From Planctomycetaceae bacterium (GTDB taxonomy: Bacteria; Planctomycetota; Planctomycetia; Pirellulales; Thermoguttaceae), in assembly GCA_031267635.1 (NCBI GenBank), contig JAIRYX010000103.1, positions 1 through 5,770 on the forward strand: 5,770 nucleotides of DNA, given 5' to 3'. The notes beneath the pieces were generated by a model. That model saw only the letters and a list, made by a program, of their open reading frames with translations, had not been told where the DNA came from and ran no database searches. Both the position numbers and the translations under genes were made by a program. This document shows, in pieces, positions 1 through 5,554 of the stretch. Each line of letters starts with the position of its first letter. Within the stretch, counting starts at the first letter, position 1.

Positions 1-279
1 TCATGACATTGTTGTATCAATTCCATTGCCAAACAAGGAAGTTTTTTGAAATCTTCTTTGGTCAATTCGCATTGTTCCGCTTTTTTATAGCGGCGAAAAT
101 CAATCGGATAATGCTTGCCGCTTGTCGGATGAACATAATCAATAAAGAGCAAATCATGTCCGTAAACGTAGCTTAAGATAATTCGCGACATGATTATGCT
201 GCGAAGCGTTGCGAAAATGCCGTCCAATAAAATTTTCCACCGCGTTTTGCACCACTTGAGGCGTTTTAACGATAATCAT
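1..279 (-). pseudogene. Broken DDE transposase (N-terminus fused to catalytic-region fragment)
   Basis: On the minus strand an ORF starts with ATG at 279, preceded by a strong AAGGA ribosome binding site (complement of 285-289). It begins MIIVKTPQVVQNAVENF and includes RNASQHNHVANYL, then stops at 154-156 after 41 residues. A second frame, open from 191 down past the left edge, carries YGHDLLFIDYV, then TSGKHYPIDFRR, then KKAEQCELT. This second part resembles the catalytic region of IS4/IS701-type DDE transposases, where a basic stretch follows a GKHYP-like motif; the family is recalled, not searched. The two frames meet near 165-177. The simplest reading is an internal deletion with frame change that removed the segment expected to carry the first catalytic aspartate. 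The piece continues beyond position 1, so the 3' end cannot be judged. Loss of function is confident; exact IS family is not. Confidence 0.6.
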
Positions 280-343
280 CGGATTCCTTCCTGCTTGGAA
301 AATAATTTTTTTAACTGGGGTTCACCTAGCCCTGACGCCGTTA

Positions 344-372
344 ATTATAACACGTTTGGGGATTTTGCAAAA
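344..372 (-). promoter_or_regulatory. Candidate extended -10 promoter for the broken transposase
   Basis: Minus-strand reading gives TTTTGC (complement of 367-372), a 17-base spacer, then TATAAT (complement of 344-349). The -10 is preceded by TG at the extended -10 position (TGTTATAAT). Predicted transcription start is near 337, giving a leader of about 58 bases before the ATG at 279. The -35 match is weak and the -10 is perfect. It overlaps the remnant of the plus-strand integrase, so it may belong to an insertion sequence end. Confidence 0.45.
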
Positions 373-774
373 GTTTAGTTAAAACGGACAATGGCAAAAA
401 AGTGTTTGGGAACGTTTTCATTTCAAAAACTATCAGGCATTGGTTGAACAATCGAACCTTTACGTGGACGCTCATCGCAACAAACATTGGGCTTCAATTG
501 AGGCAACAAATAATCGTTATGATATATCAGATCAAATGAAACAAGAGATTGACAAAACACTTAAAGGAACAATGATTTTTATCCACCGAACTGATAACAA
601 TAGCACGGTAAACATTCTTGGATGGTAATGGACGTTGATGCCTTGTGGACAAATCGTTTCATTCGCGCCGAACTAAAACTCAATAAAAACATCATCGAAT
701 TTTACCAATTGCGACGAAGAGAACCAAACCAACAACCGTTATTAAATACCGTTAAATATAAATTAAATAAATAA
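351..774 (+). pseudogene. Frameshifted C-terminal remnant of an integrase-core transposase
   Basis: Three pieces in different frames read as one decayed protein. Codons 351-395 give a stretch ending SLVKTDNG, and TDNG is the usual context of the second catalytic Asp in rve-type integrases. The next frame, open from 383, gives WERFHFKNYQALVEQSN and YVDAHRNKHW, then IFIHRTDNNSTVNILGW, and ends at the TAA at 626-628. A third frame, from the ATG at 628, gives MDVDALWTNRFIRAEL and YQLRRREPNQQPLL and ends at 772-774. The FKNY..LVE.SN..V pattern followed by a beta-strand-rich basic tail fits the C-terminal part of integrase-core transposases. This is family knowledge applied by eye. At least one frameshift near 626 is clear. 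The 395/383 junction probably also involves a deletion, because the segment expected between TDNG and the C-terminal helix is absent. No start codon or N-terminal DNA-binding domain is visible, so it is not functional. Confidence 0.55.
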
Positions 775-808
775 CGCTAATTAAAATAACAAAAATAAAA
801 TACGGCTT

Positions 809-1036
809 TTATTGAATGATATGTGCCAGCCAAAAAGACTCAGCTGATGATAATTTACTTGCACGCAAGTGGGCTTTTTTCGCTGTCACATGACCTTTAA
901 CATCATCGAGAGTTGTGACAACTCGAAATGAACGTTCCGCCCCCGTCGAAAGCATTTGCAGCAAGGACATTAAAAGGGTGATTTGAGGCATGTAAATGGT
1001 ATTGGGTTTGTTACCGAAACTACAATGGATTATCAT
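809..1036 (-). CDS. Small hypothetical protein, possibly a gene remnant
   Basis: A 75-residue ORF starts MIIHCSFGNKPNTIYMP and contains TLLMSLLQMLSTGAERSF, then TTLDDVKGHVTAKKAHLRA, and ends SFWLAHIIQ. I do not recognise a family. The composition is protein-like: a hydrophobic helix at about residues 19-30, a charged basic stretch at about 45-60, and balanced Leu, Ala and Lys content. No convincing ribosome binding site lies upstream of the ATG, and an in-frame stop sits just before it. It lies 62 bases downstream of the oxidoreductase gene on the same strand. Its neighbour on the other side is a decayed transposase, so it could be the C-terminal remnant of another mobile-element protein or chance open frame. 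No membrane segment strong enough to call and no signal peptide are seen. Confidence 0.35.
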   Translation of the reverse strand: MIIHCSFGNKPNTIYMPQITLLMSLLQMLSTGAERSFRVVTTLDDVKGHVTAKKAHLRASKLSSAESFWLAHIIQ

Positions 1037-1098
1037 TGAACGTTATGTTAATATCGTCCAATGATAAAAGGGAACGACATTGGTCTTCTATCAGCTTT

Positions 1099-2400
1099 TC
1101 ACCACCATTTATGTTGCCCGGGAATCGGAACGGGGTAAGAGCCGTTTTCGCTGGGGACTGTTGGCGGTTTCATTTCGGCAACGCATTCTTCCGGCGCTGG
1201 GGAGAATGTGAATTTCGAGTCGTACAATTCTTGCCAAGTGATCATGCGTCCGGTATAACATGCGACTTGTCCGAGAATCGCCATCAACGTACTGTTGACC
1301 ATGTAGTCGCCGGAGTCCACACGCTCGCCTTTGCGGAGTTTGTCGTAAAAATCCAATTGTTCTTCAAGATGTCCGCCGAGTTTTTTTCCTTCGTAACGCC
1401 AGTTGTTTTCGCCGACAATTTGCGCGGCGTTCCAATACGCAACGCCTTTCGCGCCGATAATTAAATCGTCATAACTATCGTAGCAACCGGTTTCCGTCCG
1501 GCAAACCGCAAAGAGACGGCAATGGTCGTTTTTATAACAGAACATCGCGGAATGATGGTCAAACACGTCGCCGTATTCCCGCGAGATCATTGATGCGCGT
1601 CCTCCCATTCCAACCGCTTGAACCGGTAATTCGCCGTTCAAAACCCACGTCATTCGATCCACGTTATGGACAAGCGATTGCGTGAAATCGTCACCGGAAA
1701 GCCAACGAAACATATATTGATTGTAAACCTGAACATCTAATTCCGACATTCCTTTGGGGTAACCGCGAACTCCGTAAGGAGCTCGCAAAAACGCACTTTG
1801 GATCGCGCGAACTTCACCGATTGCTCCGTTGTGAATCTTATCCACCAACGCCTGATATTGTGGACAATATCGACTTTGAAGACCGGACAGAAACGAAAGT
1901 TTTTTCTCGCGCGCAATCTTTATCGCTTCTTCCAACGTATGAATGCCCGCAGAATCAATGCCGTGCGGTTTTTCGACAAACACATGTTTTCCCGCTTCGA
2001 CAGCATGTTTCGCGTAATACGGATGAAACTTCGCGGCACACGCAATCAACACCACGTCAGCGTCGGAATTGATAACGCCGAGATCGTTTTGAAAGCCGTC
2101 AAATATCCGGTCTTCGGAAACGTCCACTTGATCTGCCGCTTGACCTTTCAATGCGTTGACAGCGTTTTTCGCACGGTCTTTGAAATAGTCGCCCGCCGCA
2201 ACCAATTTCACATCTTTTCCCGACGACAACGCTTGTTGAACCGCCCCCATCCCGCGCCCGCCGCAACCGACGAGTCCTATTTTTATGATTCCTGAACCTT
2301 CCGCGTGAACGGAACGTATCAACGAAAGCCCAGCTCCCGCAACAGCGGTAACGGCGGCGGATTTTTTCAGAAAATTACGTCTTGATGATTTTTTGTTCAT
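1099..2400 (-). CDS. Tat-exported Gfo/Idh/MocA-family oxidoreductase
   Basis: A complete 433-residue protein. The N-terminus carries a twin-arginine signal, SRRNFLKK at residues 6-13, followed by a hydrophobic stretch and a likely signal peptidase site after VHA-33, so it should be exported folded with its cofactor. The Rossmann nucleotide-binding motif GLVGCGGRG is at 42-50. The family EKP motif is at 143-145. The C-terminal sugar-binding half carries HNVDRMTW at 245-252, matching the conserved His/Asp active-site region. The family oxidises or reduces sugars, inositols or related polyols with NAD(P); the substrate cannot be read from sequence. Length suits the secreted planctomycete subfamily. 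The start is supported by GAGG six bases upstream (complement of 2407-2410) and by the correct placement of the Tat motif. The gene is separated by over 600 bases from pyrB upstream, so it probably has its own promoter; I could not define one. Confidence 0.93.
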   Translation of the reverse strand: MNKKSSRRNFLKKSAAVTAVAGAGLSLIRSVHAEGSGIIKIGLVGCGGRGMGAVQQALSSGKDVKLVAAGDYFKDRAKNAVNALKGQAADQVDVSEDRIFDGFQNDLGVINSDADVVLIACAAKFHPYYAKHAVEAGKHVFVEKPHGIDSAGIHTLEEAIKIAREKKLSFLSGLQSRYCPQYQALVDKIHNGAIGEVRAIQSAFLRAPYGVRGYPKGMSELDVQVYNQYMFRWLSGDDFTQSLVHNVDRMTWVLNGELPVQAVGMGGRASMISREYGDVFDHHSAMFCYKNDHCRLFAVCRTETGCYDSYDDLIIGAKGVAYWNAAQIVGENNWRYEGKKLGGHLEEQLDFYDKLRKGERVDSGDYMVNSTLMAILGQVACYTGRMITWQELYDSKFTFSPAPEECVAEMKPPTVPSENGSYPVPIPGQHKWW

Positions 2401-2440
2401 GATAAACCTCGATTAAGTTGCAACAGAGTTATTGAATTGA

Positions 2441-2545
2441 TATACTTCTTGCACTTGAAATTTCGGTTTTCACTGGCGTCGTTATACCGTAAAATCCGGT
2501 TTGAGCTCCATTCATAAAACCGAAAACTCAAGTGCAAGAAGTATA
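2441..2545. repeat. 105-base inverted-repeat element, MITE-like, ending in TA
   Basis: Arms 2441-2470 and 2516-2545 are inverted copies of 30 bases that match at 28 positions; the outer 18 bases (TATACTTCTTGCACTTGA) are identical. The 45-base centre has no ORF. The ends read TA-TACTTCTT and AAGAAGTA-TA, so the outer TA on each side could be a duplicated TA target, as made by IS630/Tc1-type transposases. That assignment is inference. It lies 40 bases upstream of the oxidoreductase start, so a transcript crossing it would form a long hairpin in the 5' region of that gene. Confidence 0.7.
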
Positions 2546-2629
2546 GAGCTAAAAAATTTTTGTGGTAAAAATAAAGCCGACAATTACGTCAAGGGATCAT
2601 TTTTACTTCTGCAATTGACATATTAACAG

Positions 2630-2858
2630 CAACTATTCAGTCGTTCAAACCTAATAAATCCGTACAGAGCAACTGAATAGTTACTACTTTACCAGAAAAT
2701 ATTATTATTGCAATCCTTATTTATAAAATTCCCTTAGTAGCCCAAATCGCATCAATATACGCTCTTATGCGCTGATTTTTAGATCATGGATTTTTATCAA
2801 AAAAATTTGAACGACAAGGGGAGAAAGGTAAGTTGGCTACTAAAGGAATTTTATAAAC
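2630..2858. repeat. Palindromic repeat copy 1 (right end decayed)
   Basis: The stretch 2630-2801 aligns with 4184-4343: both have AACTATTCAG, AATAAATCCG, CTGAATAGTT, CTTATTTAT, CCCTTAGTAGCC, then TCATGGATT followed by TTATCAAA, in the same order and at similar spacing. Within this copy 2631-2640 and its inverted copy CTGAATAGTT form a terminal stem. The inner arms 2720-2745 and 2833-2857 pair with one gap and one mismatch. Beyond 2858 the match to the expected right arm is lost, and neither the outer CTCATG stem nor flanking target duplications are seen, so this copy appears older or truncated. It lies downstream of pyrB and upstream of the oxidoreductase. Confidence 0.75.
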
Positions 2859-2885
2859 CAATCCCTATTTTATAAATCAATCCCT
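2849..2885. repeat. Two-copy 18-base tandem repeat
   Basis: Copies 2849-2866 and 2868-2885 (TTTTATAAACCAATCCCT and its variant with T for one C) match at 17 of 18 positions with a 19-base period. The first copy overlaps the inner right arm of palindromic copy 1, so the repeat probably arose by slippage after the element's right arm was damaged. Confidence 0.7.
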
Positions 2886-2889
2886 CCCA

Positions 2890-3036
2890 AAATGCGAAAT
2901 AAACAAAAACGTTTCCTGTCTCAATTCCCGCCGCGCAACTTGAAGCTGCTGAGGCATGTTCCAGCGGCTCTAGGGAACGCCACGAGACCTTCGGTAAAGA
3001 CCGCGACGGATACAGGAAAGCTCCCTTGTCTCCCAA
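2890..3036. other. GC-rich structured stretch between pyrB and the palindromic repeat
   Basis: This stretch is visibly GC-richer than the AT-rich DNA to its left. On the plus strand bases 2944-2951 can pair with 2962-2969 in eight consecutive pairs (one G-U) around a 10-base loop, and GTTCC at 2959-2963 with GGAAC at 2975-2979 offers a competing stem. Short frames are open on both strands. The minus one (61 residues, TTG start at 3036, no clear ribosome binding site) reads GDKGAFLYPSRSLPK. A second minus frame reads SVAVFTEGLVAFPRAAG and stops soon after. Because several frames look equally open, a DNA-level repeat or structured RNA is more likely than a gene. It may also form part of the pyrB 3' untranslated region. 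No function is assigned. Confidence 0.35.
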
Positions 3037-3061
3037 GCCCTTTTGGTGTCAGTTGTTTCTC

Positions 3062-4018
3062 TTATCGCGCAAGTGTCAGCCAAAGTACCGCCATGCGGAC
3101 AGCGACGCCGTTTGTGACCTGTTCGAGGATTGCCGAGTGCGGGCCGTCGGCGACTTCCGGCGTGATTTCGACACCGCGATTGATCGGTCCCGGCGCGATA
3201 ATTAATACATTCTCTTTTGTCCGCCGCATTCGGTTGCCGTTCATTCCGTATAAATGCGCGTATTCCGCAATCGACGGAAACGGTCGCGTCACTTGACGCT
3301 CAAATTGAATCCGAAGTAGATTGAACACATCGGCACGGTCAAGAATTTTGTCGAGATGATAACAATACTCCACGCCAATTTCTTCCCAATGCGTCGAAAC
3401 GAGCGTCGAAGGTCCGCAAACAATAACGTTGGCTCCTAATTTTTTAAGTCCCCAGATGTTCGAGCGGGCAGTTCGGCTGTGGGCTATGTCGCCGACCAAC
3501 GCAACGGTCAAACCTTCGAGCGTTCCAAAATGCCGACGAATCGTCAGAATGTCGAGCAATCCTTGAGTTGGATGTTCATGCGGGCCATCGCCGGCGTTCA
3601 AAACGGAACAACTGAGGTTCTCCGCGAGAAATTTAGGAGCACCCGGACAATGATGACGAACAATCACGCAATCTATCTGCATCGCTTCGATATTTTTCGC
3701 CGTATCGATAATGGATTCCCCCTTGGCGATGCTGCTGGTCGAGGCGGCAAACTCAATCACGTCCGCACCGAGCCGCCGTACCGCAAGTCCAAAACTGACA
3801 CGGGTTCTCGTCGAATTTTCAAAGAACAGATTGACGCATGTTTTGCCGTTCAATAATGGAATTTTCCGGTCGCCGCGCGTCAAGATACTGCGAAAATGCT
3901 CCGCCTGGTCAAGAATAAGAGTGATTTCTTTCGCCGACAACTCTTCGAGTCCGAGTAAGTGCCGACGATTCCATACCGCCGGAACTTCGTCCCAATGTTC
4001 CGTTTTATTGACCACCAT
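3062..4018 (-). CDS. pyrB: Aspartate carbamoyltransferase catalytic chain
   Basis: A complete 318-residue cytoplasmic enzyme, close to the usual length, that joins carbamoyl phosphate and aspartate in the first committed step of pyrimidine synthesis. The carbamoyl-phosphate domain shows FFENSTRTRVSF at 65-76 with the STRTR core at 69-73, and the loop lysine in AKGES at 98-102, expected to reach into the neighbouring subunit. Arg121 follows in VRHH. HPTQGLLD at 149-156 provides the catalytic His149 and Gln152. The aspartate domain shows VGDIAHSRTARSN at 175-187 (Arg182), LRIQFER at 235-241 (Arg236, Gln238) and APGPINRGVEI at 275-285. The last motif usually begins HPGP or HPLP; here Ala275 replaces that His. 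STRTR plus HPTQ and the RIQFER motif favour ATCase over ornithine carbamoyltransferase. No pyrC, pyrI or carA/B is adjacent, and the start has only a weak GAG ribosome binding site. Confidence 0.95.
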   Translation of the reverse strand: MVVNKTEHWDEVPAVWNRRHLLGLEELSAKEITLILDQAEHFRSILTRGDRKIPLLNGKTCVNLFFENSTRTRVSFGLAVRRLGADVIEFAASTSSIAKGESIIDTAKNIEAMQIDCVIVRHHCPGAPKFLAENLSCSVLNAGDGPHEHPTQGLLDILTIRRHFGTLEGLTVALVGDIAHSRTARSNIWGLKKLGANVIVCGPSTLVSTHWEEIGVEYCYHLDKILDRADVFNLLRIQFERQVTRPFPSIAEYAHLYGMNGNRMRRTKENVLIIAPGPINRGVEITPEVADGPHSAILEQVTNGVAVRMAVLWLTLAR

Positions 4019-4069
4019 AACAAGCTCGCCACTGTAGATAGAAAATTTTCCAAGCAGACTATGATTTTT

Positions 4070-4097
4070 ATTGTAGTCGGAATCGTGAAAATAACAA
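4070..4097 (-). promoter_or_regulatory. Candidate pyrB promoter
   Basis: On the minus strand TTGTTA (complement of 4092-4097) is separated by 16 bases from TACAAT (complement of 4070-4075). The -10 matches the sigma-70 consensus at five of six positions and the -35 at four of six. The predicted start lies near 4063, giving a leader of about 45 bases to the ATG at 4018. No other equally good pair was seen between 4019 and the inserted element at 4161. Confidence 0.45.
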
Positions 4098-4113
4098 GCC
4101 GCTACGAGGCGGC
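4088..4113 (-). terminator. Possible Rho-independent terminator upstream of pyrB
   Basis: On the minus strand the stem GCCGC (4109-4113) with GCGGC (4098-4102) encloses a six-base loop, CTCGTA, and is followed by TTGTTATTTT. The T run is interrupted and the stem has only five pairs, so strength is uncertain. It could end transcripts coming from the ThuA gene through the inserted element. It directly abuts the -35 of the candidate pyrB promoter, so it is less likely to be an attenuator inside the pyrB leader. Confidence 0.3.
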
Positions 4114-4153
4114 ATGCTTTGCGATTCTTCTTGGTCTTATGAGCGTCAGCTTG

Positions 4154-4160
4154 TTAATGA
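4154..4160. repeat. Left target-site duplication TTAATGA
   Basis: TTAATGA ends directly before the outer left arm of the palindromic element and is repeated in the same orientation at 4547-4553. The identity extends to eight bases if the preceding G is counted, but on the right that G is the last base of the element. Confidence 0.65.
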
Positions 4161-4546
4161 CTCATGTTACGCATGAGCTATCGTAACTATTCAGCCGCTC
4201 CAACCGAATAAATCCGCACTGGACGTCTGAATAGTTAGCCGAAAGATTTTACTATTGCAGCCCTTATTTATCAAGTTTCCCTTAGTAGCCGACATAGCTC
4301 TCCAATCGCGCCCTTATGTTTTAGGTCATGGATTGTTATCAAACCAAATGGAACGAAACGAAACATAAGGGCGCATGTGGGCACGATTCGGGCTATTAAG
4401 GGAAAAGTTGATAAATAAGGGCGGCAATAATAATATGTTCCGGTAAAATTGATGGTAACTATTCCATTATCCTGTACGGATTTATTTGGGTTGAGCGACT
4501 GAATCGTTACGTTTCCTGAATGTTAATCGCTCATACGTAACATGAG
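4161..4546. mobile_element. 386-base nested palindromic element with 7-base target duplication
   Basis: The outer arms CTCATGTTACGCATGAGC (4161-4178) and 4529-4546 are inverted copies matching at 17 of 18. Inside them, 4183-4222 and 4471-4510 are inverted copies matching at 33 of 40. Further in, the GCCCTTATTTATCAA region near 4260-4290 pairs with 4392-4425. At the centre CGCCCTTATGTTT (4309-4321) is exactly inverted at 4360-4372. TTAATGA occurs at 4154-4160 and again at 4547-4553, exactly abutting both ends, which reads as a target-site duplication. There is no ORF encoding a transposase. The whole is best read as a non-autonomous, MITE-like element inserted just after the ThuA stop codon. 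The right arm carries about 12 extra bases between outer and inner arms. Which transposase family mobilises it is unknown. Confidence 0.75.
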
Positions 4547-4553
4547 TTAATGA
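4547..4553. repeat. Right target-site duplication TTAATGA
   Basis: TTAATGA starts directly after the outer right arm of the palindromic element. It lies two bases away from the ThuA stop codon (complement of 4556-4558), so insertion spared that gene. Confidence 0.65.
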
Positions 4554-4555
4554 TT

Positions 4556-5440
4556 TTATTCTGAACTTGTTTTCTCGCCGGTAGGATAATTGTTTGGAAC
4601 GGGAATGGTTACTTTTCCGATTGCCGCCCATTCTGCGCCGCGGGAGAGCGTTGCTAAAAATCCGACGCATCGGCTGGAACGGGGATCATGTCCTAACATC
4701 GTTACGAACACGCGACCATTGCCGTATTCGACCGCAAGCAAGACCGGCTCTTCGCGCCCCGAACCGCCTTCCGAGAGTTTGGAATCGGCAGTTGCAAGGA
4801 TCGTAACGTGTTCCGCCGGTCCTCGCATTTTGCTGTATAATTCGTCTTTGACATGCAAAAACGCGGGTGGTAAACCTTTCATGACCGGATGTTCCGCGTC
4901 AAACGTTACGACTTGAAATTCGACCTGTTGTCCATGATGCCCCGCCGCACCGGGCGATGTGTCGCGAACAACCTGACCGTCTTTGACATATAACCAAGGA
5001 CCGGATTTTTCATTGCGTCCGCACCAGCCGCCGATTCCAATCATCTTGTTAAATTCCGTCCACTGCGGAAATGCGCTAATCGCCGCGTGATACGCGACAA
5101 CGCCGCCGCCGTCGGCAACGTATTTTTCAAAGTTACGCTGCACTGTTTCCGACCACGTATCGCCGCCGCCGAAATCGGTGTAATTCAATACGACGACGTC
5201 GTACTTTCCGAAATCGGGACGAAACTCATTTGTATCCCCGCCTTTGGGCGGCGACGTTATCACGTCCACATCAAACCGCCCCGACCGTTCCAACGCGGCT
5301 TTCAAAATCGGCGACGTCCCTTTCCAGTCATGGTTATTTTGACCATCAATAATCACGGCGCGAAGTTTTTGTTCCTCGCCGAAAACACAAACGCTGTAAA
5401 CGCTCAATAAAATCAACGTTGCGAAAATGCGGTAAATCAT
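4556..5440 (-). CDS. Secreted ThuA-domain protein
   Basis: A 294-residue protein with a ThuA-like (trehalose-utilisation, class I glutamine-amidotransferase-like) fold. Residues 1-21 form a signal peptide with a hydrophobic core (IFATLILLSVYSVCVF); there is no good lipobox, so ordinary signal peptidase cleavage near VFG-21 is likely. Family features in order are: AVIIDGQNNHDW at 28-39, VVVLNYTDFGGG at 82-93, GGGVVAYHAA at 111-120, GGWCGRNEKSGPW at 137-149, GHHG at 167-170, HPVMKGLP at 184-191, HVKDELY at 196-202 and VEYGNGRVFVTMLGHD at 237-252. Rhizobial ThuA acts in trehalose breakdown; in planctomycetes such proteins accompany Gfo/Idh/MocA oxidoreductases, so a role in sugar processing is inferred and the substrate is unknown. 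The start at 5440 is chosen over the upstream ATG at 5548 because AGGAG lies eight bases before it and it yields a clean signal peptide. It is probably co-transcribed with the gene ending at 5555, 114 bases upstream. Confidence 0.88.
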   Translation of the reverse strand: MIYRIFATLILLSVYSVCVFGEEQKLRAVIIDGQNNHDWKGTSPILKAALERSGRFDVDVITSPPKGGDTNEFRPDFGKYDVVVLNYTDFGGGDTWSETVQRNFEKYVADGGGVVAYHAAISAFPQWTEFNKMIGIGGWCGRNEKSGPWLYVKDGQVVRDTSPGAAGHHGQQVEFQVVTFDAEHPVMKGLPPAFLHVKDELYSKMRGPAEHVTILATADSKLSEGGSGREEPVLLAVEYGNGRVFVTMLGHDPRSSRCVGFLATLSRGAEWAAIGKVTIPVPNNYPTGEKTSSE

Positions 5441-5448
5441 AAATACTG

Positions 5449-5453
5449 CTCCT
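5449..5453 (-). promoter_or_regulatory. Ribosome binding site that fixes the ThuA start
   Basis: The minus strand reads AGGAG with eight bases to the ATG at 5438-5440. The alternative in-frame ATG at 5548 has no comparable site and would bury the signal peptide behind 36 extra residues. Confidence 0.75.
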
Positions 5454-5493
5454 AAAGAAATGTTTTTGTCAAAACGAATACACAAATTGATTA

Positions 5494-5517
5494 TCGGGAC
5501 ACTGCACAGCATCCCGA
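5494..5517 (-). other. Short hairpin in the spacer between oxidoreductase and ThuA gene
   Basis: TCGGGA (5494-5499) and TCCCGA (5512-5517) form a six-pair stem over a 12-base loop. Downstream on the minus strand comes TAATCAATTTG, which is not a clean T run, so full termination is doubtful. It could be a partial terminator or a transcript-processing or stabilising structure that sets different levels for the two genes. Confidence 0.3.
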
Positions 5518-5554
5518 CGTTCCTCTCGCTTTCGGTCTTCCGCCTCATGGCGAA

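Noticed and set aside
858..880. Plus-strand terminator-like hairpin, ACTTGC/GCAAGT followed by GGGCTTTTTT
   Set aside because: The stem is only five or six pairs with a very tight loop, it is separated from the T run by GGGC, and it lies inside a possible minus-strand ORF; too weak to list.
1036..1464. 142-residue plus-strand open frame
   Set aside because: It lies antisense to the C-terminal part of the clearly real oxidoreductase at 1099-2400 and shows no family motifs.
1798..2295. 165-residue plus-strand open frame
   Set aside because: It is antisense to the Rossmann half of the oxidoreductase; its Arg/Phe-rich content is what the reverse of that coding sequence would give.
2892..3296. 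134-residue plus-strand open frame
   Set aside because: Its second half is antisense to the pyrB 3' end, and the first half lies in the GC-rich stretch where several frames are open; no ribosome binding site.
3479..3856. 125-residue plus-strand open frame
   Set aside because: Antisense to the pyrB core motifs; no independent support.
2401..4555. CRISPR-like array from the repeated CCCTTAT motifs
   Set aside because: The motifs are short, occur in both orientations and form palindromes; there are no evenly spaced identical repeats with unique spacers.
5087..5410. 107-residue plus-strand open frame
   Set aside because: Antisense to the ThuA-domain coding region and without recognisable motifs.
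5441..5548. Longer version of the ThuA protein starting at 5548
   Set aside because: The internal ATG at 5440 has AGGAG at good spacing and starts a clean signal peptide; the extra 36 residues look non-coding and would hide that signal.
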